A stretch of 15,618 nt of DNA from Jimgerdemannia flammicorona (Eukaryota; Mucoromycota; Endogonomycetes; Endogonales; Endogonaceae): contig RBNI01003555.1 of the NCBI GenBank assembly GCA_003990745.1, forward strand, positions 1 through 15,618. The letters are read 5' to 3'. The position numbers were made by a program, and so were the translations under genes. The stretch's first letter is position 1; the number at the start of each line of letters is the position of its first letter. The notes under the pieces were generated by a model. It did not search any database, was not told the DNA's origin, and saw nothing but the letters and a program-made list of their open reading frames with translations. Shown here in pieces: positions 7,996 through 15,618 of this stretch.

Positions 7996-8093
7996 CTGTA
8001 TAGTTTATTGGGGTGGATAAAACAGTATTATATATATATCAAACAAAGTATCAATTATATCATAGGTGTGTTTTTTTTTTTTTAATTTTTTAC
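7996..8093 (-). other. Candidate further intron in the hAT 5' region (98 bp)
   Basis: Donor ATTACAG|GTAAAA at 8093 and acceptor AACTATACAG at 7996 match the form and size of the five better-supported introns. The flanking exons would encode the BED-finger region, but I cannot recognise its Cys and His ligands, so no protein continuity backs this one. Confidence 0.3.
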
Positions 8094-8245
8094 CTGTAAT
8101 AGTTACAAATAATATCATCTCTTATCTTAGTACAATATTACCAGATTTCAGAGCAAGGAATGTGTGGAAGATGTGGAACTATTGGGTATGTTTGACTTGA
8201 AGTATATATTATCAGAACTGTAAACTATTGAAGACTGATCTATCA

Positions 8246-8302
8246 ATATGTATTTGCATATATATATGTATGTATTTACATATGTATGTATTATATATGT
8301 AG
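8246..8302. repeat. TATG/TATA microsatellite
   Basis: Interrupted tetranucleotide and dinucleotide run made of TATG, TATA and CATATG words, just before the 14-bp minisatellite. Probably slippage-derived. Confidence 0.7.
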
Positions 8303-8330
8303 ATGCATCTGATATATGAGTCATATAGAG

Positions 8331-8610
8331 GATTCAGATTAGAGGATTCAGATTAGAGGATTCAGATTGAAGGATTTGGTTGAAGGATTTGGTTGAAGGA
8401 TTCAGATGATAATTTGGATTGAAGTATTTGAATTGGAGGATTCAAATTGGAGAATTCAATTTAGAGGATTTGGATTGAGTTATTCAGATTGAGTGATTCA
8501 GATTGAGTGATTCAGATTGAGTGGTTCAGATAGGGTAGTTTAGATGGAGTAATTCAGATAGGTGATTTAGATAGGACAATTCAGATGGAGTGATTCAGAT
8601 TAATCTAAGT
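8331..8610 (+). repeat. 14-bp minisatellite GATTCAGATTGAGT, about 20 copies
   Basis: Head-to-tail 14-bp units related to GATTCAGATTGAGT, all in one orientation. Near-identical runs occur at the start (GATTCAGATTAGAG, three copies) and middle; diverged units and small indels occur elsewhere, including GGATTTGGTTGAA variants. Two more GATTCAGAT words trail to about 8636. The array lies on the 5' side of the minus-strand hAT gene, opposite the palindromic satellite, so it could be subterminal hAT sequence or an independent minisatellite. No open frame of note. Confidence 0.85.
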
Positions 8611-9227
8611 TGATTCAGATGGTTTCAGATTTGAGATTTGGATCAAACTATCATGTAATAAATTAAATCTGGATTTGATTCTAATTGAATTGTTTGGAGC
8701 AATAGTCTTAGTAAGTATATTATATTAATAAAGTTACTATCTACTCCATCTAGTTACTTCTAACTAATGAGTAATAATAAGAGCTGATGACTACTAGCTC
8801 TTACTCTGATATTTGCTATTCTTTTTAAACTAAATAGTCTCTCTAGCTTCTGATCTTATAAAATTCTCCTTTAATACTTTATACTAAAATCTCCATCTTA
8901 TCTCTCCAAACTATTATTCTGCTCTATTCTTTTATCCACTTTTATTTATTTAAATCTTCTTTATAGTATATATTCTATAATTGAAAAAGATCTAACTTTA
9001 AACTTTTTAGCCAGGTAAAAATATATTAATATCTTAAAGAGTACCTCAAATAATTTATATTTAGTAAGAAAATATTATTTATACTCTTCATAATAAAATA
9101 TTATTATGACATCCTTTTAAAGTTTCACAATCTTCTGATAATACTCATAATATAGTTTTTGGAGAAATGATACTAGTAATATAGTGAGTGATGAGTATTC
9201 TGAGATGTGTAAGAGGGAGAGAGTAAT
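8611..9227. other. A+T-rich spacer between hAT and LINE
   Basis: About 600 bp of A+T-rich DNA with no sustained open frame or recognised motif on either strand. I looked here for the missing copia integrase half, to test whether hAT had split the copia copy, and did not find it. Base composition changes sharply at about 9,280-9,420, where the G-rich LINE begins. Confidence 0.55.
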
Positions 9228-10120
9228 ACCTTTCTCCCATACTATTCATGTAATACTAACTTTAAAACACACTTTTGAACCATTTATTGGAGAAAGATAA
9301 AAAGGTCAAGGCAACTAACAAGCAAGCTGATATATATACTAGGTCAGGTAGACCTGTAGCTTTCAACTGGTAATATATTAGATGAGGGTATAGACTAGAG
9401 ATAAGATCTTTTGGTGGTCTGAGTGGACAGGACAGTTCAGGCAGTAGTAGCAGCACTGGAGGAGGAGTGAGAGGGCAGAGAGGAAGGAGATTTGCTGATA
9501 TGCTGAAGGCTGGGGGATGGTCTGTTGGAGCTCATAGCATATAGGCAGAGGGGAAGGAAAAGTAAAGAGAAGGGGAAGCAGGAGGTACAGCTCCTTAGCC
9601 AGTAGAGGGTAGGGCTGATAGAGTAGATACTGGGAGTAAGAGAGAGACTGCTGATGATATACCTTTCTCACTGATAACATTCAGGTAACACAAGACTCAG
9701 ACAATACCTTCTGTAATGTTTTTGGTGAAAAGAGACTATCAATATAGATAGCAATAAGCATACTGGTGAGCATGTAAACCAGGGGGGCCACAGTGCCTTC
9801 AACTGGCAGCATGTTGGAAGAAGATGAGGAGATGGTTTGGAAATGCTGAAACCTTCTATAGTAGATTGTAGTATAGGTGGTGGAGGTAGGGGTGGACTGA
9901 TGCAACAAGGAGGAGAGAGAATGACCTTTGCTAACAAGGTCAAGATCACCTTTCTCCTGTACAATTCACATTACACCAACTGCAAGCAATGGTTTTCGAT
10001 ATAACTCAGAGAAAAGGTACTATAAAAATGTCATTGAGCAAGAGTTCCAACAGGTATGCTGAGTCAGGTAGACCTGGGGCATTCGGCTGGCAGAATGTGG
10101 GGTGAGGCTATGGACTGGGG
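9228..10120 (+). repeat. LINE 5' region: two extra leader/ORF1-start modules before the main leader
   Basis: Three modules begin with ACCTTTCTC (9228, 9661, 9948) and each later carries GTCAGGTAGACCTG or a relative (9343, about 9768, 10063), then CAACTGGCAG-like sequence. Module 1 continues into RFADMLKAGGWSVGAHSI, a diverged copy of the ORF1 start FADKVKVSGWPAGTWAHA. Module 2 stops sooner, after TFANKVKI, and joins straight to the next ACCTTTCTC. Module 3 leads into the ORF1 annotated here. Minus-strand shadow frames show the same homology (QLKATGLPD against QLKALWPPW). Promoter activity is plausible for such monomers but unproven. Confidence 0.8.
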
Positions 10121-12051
10121 ATGGGGACCTTTGGAGGGTCAAAGGGTGGAGAAGGCTCTGGAGAAGGACTAGTGTCAGGTGGAATAGGAGGAAGGCCTGG
10201 TCCCTTTAGCTTTGCAGACAAGGTGAAGGTGAGTGGATGGCCAGCTGGTACTTGGGCTCATGCTGCTGAGGGAAAGGGCAAGGCAAGTATCAGAAGGGGG
10301 AGTTGTACTCAGGTGGAGGATGCAAGCATAGGTGCTGGAGGTGCTGTGGCTGGGGAAGTGACTGTTAATGGGAGTATAATGGGGAATTAGGAAAAAAAGG
10401 AGATGTGATGGCTGATAGCAAGATGGGGCAGGGGTTCCCAATGAGGAAGGGGGACCTAGCAGATGGTGTGATGGGGCTGGTGGTGGCACCATTGCTCAAG
10501 AAGTCAATTTCTGAGTTTGTGGCTACCTTGTGCTTCTGGGGCTTAGTTGTGATAGCGAGGATGGTCCTGGGGCTTATCTCAAAGTAGGTAACTGGGGCTG
10601 TCTCAGTGAAGTTCCTAAAGGGTCTGGAAGGGGTTGAGGTGGGCTTTGAGGAGGCGGGCCCACTGGAAGAGGCTCTGAAGACTGGAGTGGAGGTTGGGGA
10701 AGTAGTGGTCTCCATGGTGTGCTGTCTGAGGTGGAACCCCAGGGTGGTGCAGCTGCTGGTAAAGGGGGTGCCTACAGTGATGAAGGAGGAGACTAGGAGG
10801 AGGGTGGAGGAGGTGATGGTGGAGTATGGCAATGTGGTGGATGTCAGCTTCCAGGTATGGGAGGGGACCTCCAACAGGATAGGTAATATGGATATCAGGA
10901 TTAGACTGGCTGGAAGGGAGGCCATGGGGAAGATGAGTGACTGGCCCTCAGTGTTGATGTGAGGGGCTTTTGTCTGTAAGGTATCAAGAGTGAGAGGGAG
11001 TGAAAAGAAGGAGGAGGACTTGTTGGAGGCTCTGGAGGAGTTGAGTGGTGCTGTTCAGTGGAGGGTAAAGGCCTGGAAATTGTATGTGGAGTCGATGCAT
11101 CTGGAGATTGTTGATGGGAAGCATATTCACACTGACAAGAGACAGTGGGAGAGGGCTCAAGGGTGCAGAAGGCAGAGGGAGTTGCTGGCAAGTATGGAAG
11201 GAGGAGCTAAGATGAAGACTGGGGGCCCTGAGAAGTCTGGGGGAGTGGAGGCAAGTATCTGGGCTAGCAAGAGAGGAGGAGATAGGGAGGAGGGCCTGGA
11301 AGGGGCTGAGAAGGTGCCACTCAAGGATCTATTTGCTGATGGTACTTTTGAGGTCTGGGACCTGGTCATGGATAACACTCCTCCTCTGATCAGGTGGGGT
11401 CCAGCTGCAAGGAGTTGGATAGCAGAGGACAAGCTGATGCAGGGTGCTCAGTGGGTGTATTTTGGGGTTCCTGATGTGGCAAAGGATGGACAGGTAGTGG
11501 CTGTTGGCAAGGATGAGCTGGTGGATGTCCCTGAGGAGAGATGGGATGAGACTGCCAGTATAGGGGCAGATATCATAATGCTGGATGTGGGAAGGCCAGG
11601 GACACTAGGAGGGAAGGAGGTGAGGAACCTGCTGTGGATGAGCAAGATAATGGATAACCTCATAGCTGAGGAGTTGGGAGAAGTGGACCTGCGAGTGATG
11701 AGTGAGGAGTATTGGGCAGAGATTCTGTATAGAGAGGGGGTAGTGGGGGCACTGAAGGCAGAGATCCTTGTAATTTTCCTGGAGGAGAAGAGATATGAGG
11801 TTGATAAGATGAGAGAGGCAGAGGTGGCAGTTGTTGCTGCTGAGCAGGCTGTCTACTGTTAGGCTGAGCATCATAGTTTGCAACTCTGGCAGGAGGTGTG
11901 TCTGGAGTATTATGAGGACTTCAAGGAAAAGGAGAATGGGGTAATGGCTGAACTTCTGGAAGTGTTGGAGGCACAGGCAGCTGAAGAGAAGGTGCTGGCT
12001 ACACAACATGACTTGGACTTGATACAGAAGGAGTTGAATGCAGATTTGTAG
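10121..12051 (+). pseudogene. LINE ORF1 (RNA-binding, RRM-like and coiled coil), broken
   Basis: Starts at ATG 10121 with a Gly-rich leader, then FSFADKVKVSGW, the F-A-D/E-x-V-K block common at LINE ORF1 starts. A frame change at 10388-10405 moves to the frame kept to the end, with stops at 10588 (TAG), 10963 (TGA) and 11860 (TAG). Residues around 10755-10985 (LLVKGVPTVM, VEYGNVVDVSFQV, IRIRLAG, stop, GAFVCKVSRV) fit a beta-alpha-beta-beta-alpha-beta RRM-like fold as in LINE ORF1 nucleic-acid chaperones. The largest open piece (10990-11862, 290 residues) is highly charged and not otherwise recognised. The C-terminus (EEKRYEVDKMREAEV, then LLEVLEAQAAEEKVLATQ) is a strong coiled-coil candidate for oligomerisation. 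It ends at TAG 12049-12051. No CCHC knuckles were seen. Confidence 0.75.
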
Positions 12052-12082
12052 AGGCTGTAATTGATATTCAATATTATTTCTA

Positions 12083-12800
12083 ATGAACAGTACAACTAAT
12101 ATTTTCTCTCTGAATGTGAATGGATTGCAGGGATCTGGATGGTATAAGAACATTTTTACTTGACTTAAGGGATTGGAGGCTGATCTCTTTTTACTGCAGA
12201 ATATATGGTGTGAGGATGAGGAAGATCAAGTAGAGTGGACTAGAGAATGGGAAGGAGCTATGCTTGGATTAGCAAAGTGGCAATTCTGGTAAGAAAGGGT
12301 AGAGGAGATTTGGGTAGAATCAGGAGCTGGGGTGACTGCTTGGTCTGGGGAGAATGGCATATGCCTGGGTGGGAATCAGTAAAGATTGGCTCCTGCTGCT
12401 GCCCTATAGTTAGGGGTGAGCAGATTCAGTAGATTAAGGATCTTTTGGAGAAGGGCATTCTCTTGAAGGAAGGCATCAATGTTCTGAGAGGTGACTTTAA
12501 TATAGTGTGGGATCCACAGCTAGATAGAACTGATGGAGGGAGGAGTGTGGGCAGGAGGAGTGGTGGTCTGGATAAGTGGGAGGAGGCAGAGAACCTTAGC
12601 TCCTTAGGAGATATGGGTAGAACATGTTGGGGCAACTGGAGGGTCTATATGCACTGGGTGAATGGGCTGGATATGAGAATTGATTGGATTCTGACAGTTG
12701 AATATTGGGGTGTTAATGTTTGGAGGACTCTGAAGGTGGAGTGGTACTCATGGTCTGATCACTGGGGGCTGTTGGGGCAGGAACAGTTCAGGGGGAGTGG
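12083..12800 (+). pseudogene. APE-type endonuclease domain of ORF2
   Basis: Opens with NIFSLNVNGLQGSGW (metal-binding Asn block N-x-N-G-L), then LEADLFLLQNIW, where the family has L-Q-E: the catalytic Glu is Asn (AAT). After a frame change come VAILVRKG, NVLRGDFNIVWDPQLDR (G-D-F-N at 12490-12501, with the L-D-R block), MHWVNGLDMRIDWIL (normally S-R-I-D) and WSDHWGLL (S-D-H at 12754-12762). All four hallmark blocks are in order at normal spacing. The domain would nick target DNA to prime reverse transcription. Loss of Glu and the frameshift make this copy inactive. Confidence 0.9.
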
Positions 12801-13399
12801 AGATGGACCCAGACATTGGCACCTTAACTCCTCTATGCTGGCTGAGAAGGGGTTGTGAGACCCATGGGTGGAGGAAATCCAGGAGAAGATCACTTACTGG
12901 ATACATGAGGGTTTGTCTGTGGGTGACTGCTGGATGAGATTGAAGGAGGCTGCAAGAGTGTATTGGGGAGGAGCTGATAGGGAGACTGAGAGGCAGAGAA
13001 GGAAGTGAGTGACATGTGCTTCTAATAGGCTGATTGGATTGCAGATGTAATGGGTCAATTTGCTTTCTTCTGAAGGGGTGGAGGATTGGAGGTTAGAGAG
13101 GGCAAAATTGGAGGTGGTGGAGTTGCAACAGATATTGAGAGAGGAGGAGAAGATTCATTTGAAAGGAATGGCTGCCAGACTACAGTGGCAGGGGCTTGAG
13201 GAGGACGAGCAGCCTACTAGGTACTTGTCTAGGCTTCTCCAAGCTAGGAGGGTGTGATATCATTGGGATAGGGTCTTGGATGCTGAGGGGAAAATGGTGC
13301 ATAGCATGTAACAGATCTTGGAGATACTGAAGGAGAGATGGAGGGGTCTGTGGAGTGAGAAGGAAGGGAGTGCAGATGAAGGGGCAATTGGTGATACAC

Positions 13400-14233
13400 T
13401 GGAGGAGTGAGATCTGCCATTAGTAGAGAGACTGGTGACTTGATTGTACCAGTCCAAGAGAAGGAGATCCAGAGAGTCCTTGTGGCAACCAAGCTTGGGA
13501 CAGCACCAGGAGAAGATGGGTTGCCTTGGGACTTCTGGAAGAAGATGGCGAAGGTCCCTGGAGTGTTGAGAGAGATGGCTGCTCTCTGTGACCATGTTCT
13601 TCTGAATGGCAAGTGGGTTGGAGAGCAGAATTTGGGACTGGTGGCCTTATTATACAAAGACAAGAGGAGGAGGGAGGACTGGAAGAATTGGTGACTGATC
13701 ATGCTTCTGGATATGGATAGGAAGATGGTGACTAAGATGATTGTTGCAAGGCTACAGAGAGTTGCCCAACAGGTATTAGGTGAGGAGCAGCAGGGCTTTG
13801 TAGGAGGTCAGCTTATAAGAGATGGGACTGCCTGGGTACACAGCATCATTGAGGGGACCTGGGCTTGTAGACTGGATGGTAGACTGGTCTTTCTGGACCA
13901 GGAGAAGGCCTATGACTGTGCTCGTCAGGTTTGGCTGGGCAAGGTGCTAAATAGAATTGGTGTCCCCCCATGATTTTGGTGTAGAAGGTGGGGGCTTTTG
14001 CTGATGACATAGTAGTTGGACTTGGCTCTGTGGTGGACATGGAGGCACTTAAGGAGACAGTGGAATGGTGTGAGGCACACTCTGGGGCAAAGCTCAACTG
14101 GCATAAGTGTGAGACAATGGTGCTAGGGAATGGGCTAGTGGGTGGGAATATCATTGGAACAATTGTCCCTATAGGAGAGGTGGTGCGGTATCTGGGCACC
14201 TTCCTTTCAGTATATGGATCTGTCTTGCCATGA
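13400..14233 (+). pseudogene. Reverse transcriptase domain of ORF2, core deleted
   Basis: Contains TAPGEDGLPWDFWKKM (block 0/1), LGLVALLYKDKRRREDWKNW, then a stop where N-W-R-P-I is expected and LIMLLDMDRKM, VLGEEQQGFVGGQLIRD (block 2), and motif A LVFLDQEKAYDCA with catalytic Asp at 13896-13898. After NRIGVPP the reading frame stops and motif C (GAFADDIVVGL, Asp-Asp at 14003-14008) follows within 20 bp in another frame. The intervening R-G-x-R-Q-G-C-P-L-S-P block (motif B) is missing. The palm continues with EAHSGAKLNWHKCE and VRYLG. Upstream of 13440 the match changes frame. Confidence 0.95.
13970..13990 (+). other. Internal deletion junction removing RT motif B
   Basis: Motif A ends with the G-V-P-P block at 13973 and motif C begins at about 13991, with a frame change between. 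Related LINEs normally have several tens of residues here, including the R-Q-G-C-P-L-S-P substrate-positioning block. A 7-bp direct repeat, TTGGTGT, occurs at both sides (about 13957 and 13976), compatible with a slippage or microhomology deletion. An intron is unlikely because motif B lies nowhere nearby. Confidence 0.8.
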
Positions 14234-14700
14234 GGGTGGTGGAAGAGGAGGGTGACTGTTTGTGGGGAGGCCCTTAGAGGTTGGGGGGGTCGCCATATCT
14301 CTCTGGCAGAGCAGGTGTTGATTCTGAATGTTTACTGGTTCCCCAAGCTATGGAATGTAACCTACTACTTAGACTTCCCAGCTTGGGTGATGAAGAGGCT
14401 GATGAAGATGGCTAGAGATTGGATTTGGGCAGGGAGGGGGTCTCAGATCAGTTGGGATACCCTTGCAATACTGGTGACTAGGGGAGGACTAGGCCTTGTG
14501 GATTTCCCTAAGAGATCATACTGTCTGCATGCCTGGTGGTTGAAAAGAGCTGTTGAGCTGCAGGGTGGGGGTTGGGTGCTGCTGATGCAGAAGGTGGGGG
14601 AGATGAGATCCTCCCCTCAAGGGTCCTCAGGAGATTTGCTCTCTCTGGTGAGGCTGAATGGAAGTCAAAGGCTGTGGTTTAGGGGCTTCTAGTGTGGGGT
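14234..14700 (+). pseudogene. ORF2 thumb/connection region
   Basis: One open piece of 146 residues carries ISLAEQVLILNVYWFPKLW (family: S-L-x-G-R-x-L-I-L-N-x-x-x-x-x-K-L-W), MARDWIWAGRGSQISWDTL and GGLGLVDFPKRSYCLHAWWL (family: F-L-W-x-G followed by I-x-W-x-x-L and G-G-L-G-L-x-D). This is the conserved region after the reverse transcriptase of L1/Tx1-like and plant-type LINEs. It ends at TAG 14690-14692, and weaker homology continues to about 15025 in the same frame. Confidence 0.85.
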
Positions 14701-15053
14701 GGTGGATAGAGTACACCAGATAGGTCTATGTTGGTGAGGCAAAAAGGGGGAGATGCTGTGGGATCCAGCTATGTGGGGATGGGACAGACTGCTTCTGGGG
14801 GGTGTTCCACTTGCTGAGTTCGATTTTGGGGATAGAGTGGAGTGTCAGCAGGGTCTTGGCCAGGATCTTTGGCCAAGTGGCTGGCAGGCAGCAAGGATTG
14901 GCAAGGAGTGGGACTGGGCAGATATCTGGTCATGGTGTGCTGACGTACAGAGATGGCTTTCCCAAGTTCTGGGTGGTATGGTGGTGGATGCTGCAGAGGA
15001 ACATTATGTTGAATTTCCATACTGAGCATTTGGTAGAAGGTGGCCAATTGGAT

Positions 15054-15125
15054 TGTGAGGAGTGCTATGATGTGGGGCAGGTTGGGAGATTTGTGCAGAT
15101 GCCTGAACATTGGCTGGGAGAGTGT
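15054..15125 (+). pseudogene. ORF2 C-terminal CCHC zinc-binding motif
   Basis: In the frame open at 14802-15281 the sequence reads C-x2-C-x14-H-x4-C, with Cys at 15054-15056 and 15063-15065, His at 15108-15110 and Cys at 15123-15125, flanked by LDCEEC and EHWLGEC. Many LINE ORF2 proteins end in such a C-x2-C-...-H-x4-C motif (usually E-T-x-x-H-L-F-x-x-C), which helps bind RNA. The ligands survive although the frame differs from that of the preceding domain. Confidence 0.65.
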
Positions 15126-15281
15126 GTGGTTCTGGGGAATTTTTTGATAGTAGTAGGGAATAGGCTGGGTGTGGAAAGGAGGCTGGATGGAGAGAGAGAT
15201 TGCTGGGAGGATTTGAAATCTCAGCTAGTGGGTGGGGTGGGCAATGGTTGGCTTACTGTAGGGTGGGTTTTAGCAGTATAG

Positions 15282-15618
15282 ATAGGACTGGCTGGACATT
15301 GGCTCTTTGTTTTCAAGGAGGGGTGACAGATGGGTTTACAGGAGAAGTTGTTAAGGTGGGAGGGGTTGATGGGGGATCTGCTGACTGGGTGGTGGGTGGG
15401 TTGGGGTCCCCAGGGTAGGCAACATCACTGTCTGGTGGAAGGGATCTATAAATAGAGTAGCAGGCAGGTGGAGATGGTGTTAGAAAAAGTGGTCTTTTAT
15501 TGAGTGAGAGTAGGGAGGGGGGGCCCCCCTAGGGGGATTGGATAGGGTTGGGCACTGTGCATTATTTAGAAGATAGACAGGTATGTTAATAAGGAAGAAG
15601 TCTAAGTGACTATAAAAA
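15282..15618 (+). other. LINE 3' region
   Basis: Non-coding tail after ORF2. It contains a TATAAATA word at 15447-15454 and a G7C6 near-palindrome (15516-15530, AGGGGGGGCCCCCCT) directly followed by TAGGGGGA, able to form a stable stem in RNA. It becomes A+T-rich over the last 60 bp and ends in TATAAAAA at the window edge. Whether that is the element's A-rich tail cannot be told from this window. Confidence 0.5.

Larger units (their letters stand above)
7831..8330. other. 5' region of the hAT relic and A+T-rich flank
   Basis: Upstream of the first recognisable transposase block the DNA is A+T-rich. It should hold the transposase N-terminus, promoter and terminal inverted repeat. A GSSTL-like segment near 7965 on the minus strand faintly resembles the second half of a BED finger, but the ligands are missing. 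The plus-strand open frame 7879-8085 has no recognisable content. Confidence 0.4.
12083..15281 (+). pseudogene. LINE ORF2: endonuclease and reverse transcriptase polyprotein, broken
   Basis: Begins at ATG 12083, 31 bp after the ORF1 stop and in a different frame, a layout suiting stop-reinitiation. It spans about 1,065 codons with domains APE endonuclease, linker, reverse transcriptase, connection/thumb and C-terminal CCHC. Frame changes occur near 12150-12247, about 13440, at the deletion 13970-13990, and between about 14900 and 15050. In-frame stops include TGA at 12856, 13692 (the Arg of N-W-R-P-I) and 14231 and TAG at 14690. It ends at TAG 15279-15281 in the last frame used. No active protein can be made. 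The linker (12859-13400) is helical and charged with several stops. Confidence 0.92.
9228..15618 (+). mobile_element. Non-LTR retrotransposon (LINE, APE-type, two ORFs), decayed
   Basis: A nearly full-length LINE: reiterated 5' region (9228-10120), ORF1 (10121-12051), a 31-bp gap, ORF2 (12083 to about 15281) with endonuclease, reverse transcriptase and C-terminal CCHC motif, and a 3' region to the window end. It mobilises by nicking target DNA and priming cDNA synthesis there. The plus strand is strongly G-rich and C-poor, unlike the A+T-rich left half of the window. Both ORFs are broken by stops, mainly TGA and TAG, and frameshifts, and the reverse transcriptase core is deleted. The S-G-A-K-L-N-W-x-K and G-G-L-G-L blocks and lack of a visible RNase H suggest an L1/Tx1-like rather than classical Tad1 organisation, but I cannot fix the clade. 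The last bases (TATAAAAA) might be the start of the A-rich tail, cut off by the window edge. Confidence 0.93.

Noticed and set aside
7879..8085. 68-residue plus-strand hydrophobic open frame
   Set aside because: Lies antisense to the hAT 5' region and ends in a poly-T run. No recognisable domain.
9262..9964. Minus-strand Leu/Pro-rich open frames of 64-100 residues
   Set aside because: Antisense of the purine-rich LINE 5' modules. Their mutual similarity arises only because the modules are repeats.
10175..11191. Minus-strand Ser/Thr/Pro-rich open frames up to 186 residues
   Set aside because: Antisense of ORF1. G-rich, C-poor sense DNA gives few stops on the opposite strand, and the composition is typical of shadows.
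11157..12635. Minus-strand open frames, including one of 182 residues at 11605-12153
   Set aside because: Antisense of ORF1 C-terminus and ORF2 endonuclease, with no conserved motif.
13958..13982. GT...AG mini-intron between RT motifs A and C
   Set aside because: Only about 20 bp long, and removing it does not restore the missing motif B block. A deletion explains the junction better.
13244..14199. Minus-strand open frames of 111-152 residues
   Set aside because: Antisense of the reverse transcriptase domain, whose sense motifs are unmistakable.
15200..15418. 72-residue plus-strand Gly-rich open frame, considered as an RNase H domain
   Set aside because: Contains DGGS-like residues but lacks the ordered Asp/Glu/His blocks of RNase H, and it overlaps the end of the frame carrying the CCHC motif.

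Overview
This is a gene-poor, transposon-graveyard window from a eukaryotic nuclear genome, most likely a filamentous fungus. That inference rests on short introns with fungal-type donors and CTAAC/CTGAC branch motifs, and on hAT, copia and LINE families all being present. Every recognisable protein is a decayed mobile-element protein; I found no intact host gene, tRNA or rRNA. CpG is almost absent: I count about 16 CpG steps in 15.6 kb and none in the first 4.9 kb, while GpC is common. Several in-frame stops and substitutions sit where CGA, CGC or CCG would be expected. Long-term cytosine-methylation decay, or a CpG-directed mutation process, is the likely cause.

Layout. (1) 1-3233: very A+T-rich, with two weak coding-like scraps (150-362 minus; about 606-790 plus) and a cluster of short tandem repeats at 1.2-1.6 kb (18 bp x7, 19 bp x2, 50 bp x3). 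(2) 3234-4750, plus strand: the front half of a Ty1/copia polyprotein (gag, CCHC knuckle, protease, start of the pre-integrase region), broken by stops and frameshifts and ending abruptly. (3) 4760-5540: a 21-bp repeat x4, then an array of six 36-bp palindromic cores. Spacers alternate so that core starts lie 91 and 102-103 bp apart, a 193-bp higher-order unit. (4) 5616 to about 7830, minus strand: a dead hAT transposase gene, recognisable from its N-terminal core to the hATC dimerisation domain. Splicing out five introns of 76-115 bp in silico rejoins conserved hAT motifs in phase. (5) 8246-8610: a TATG-type microsatellite and a 14-bp minisatellite. (6) 8611-9227: A+T-rich, nothing recognised. 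(7) 9228-15618, plus strand: a G-rich, compositionally distinct non-LTR retrotransposon (LINE). It has a reiterated 5' region (three modules, each running from the 5' leader into the start of ORF1), ORF1 (10121-12051, RRM-like segment and coiled coil), and ORF2 (12083 to about 15281). ORF2 has an APE endonuclease, a reverse transcriptase lacking the block between motifs A and C, a thumb/connection region and a C-terminal CCHC motif. A 3' region follows and reaches the window end.

The LINE is richest in G+C and its domains are easiest to read, so it is probably younger than the copia and hAT copies. The most interesting structures are the intron architecture of the hAT fossil, the palindromic two-periodicity satellite beside it, the LINE 5'-module reiteration and the extreme CpG loss.
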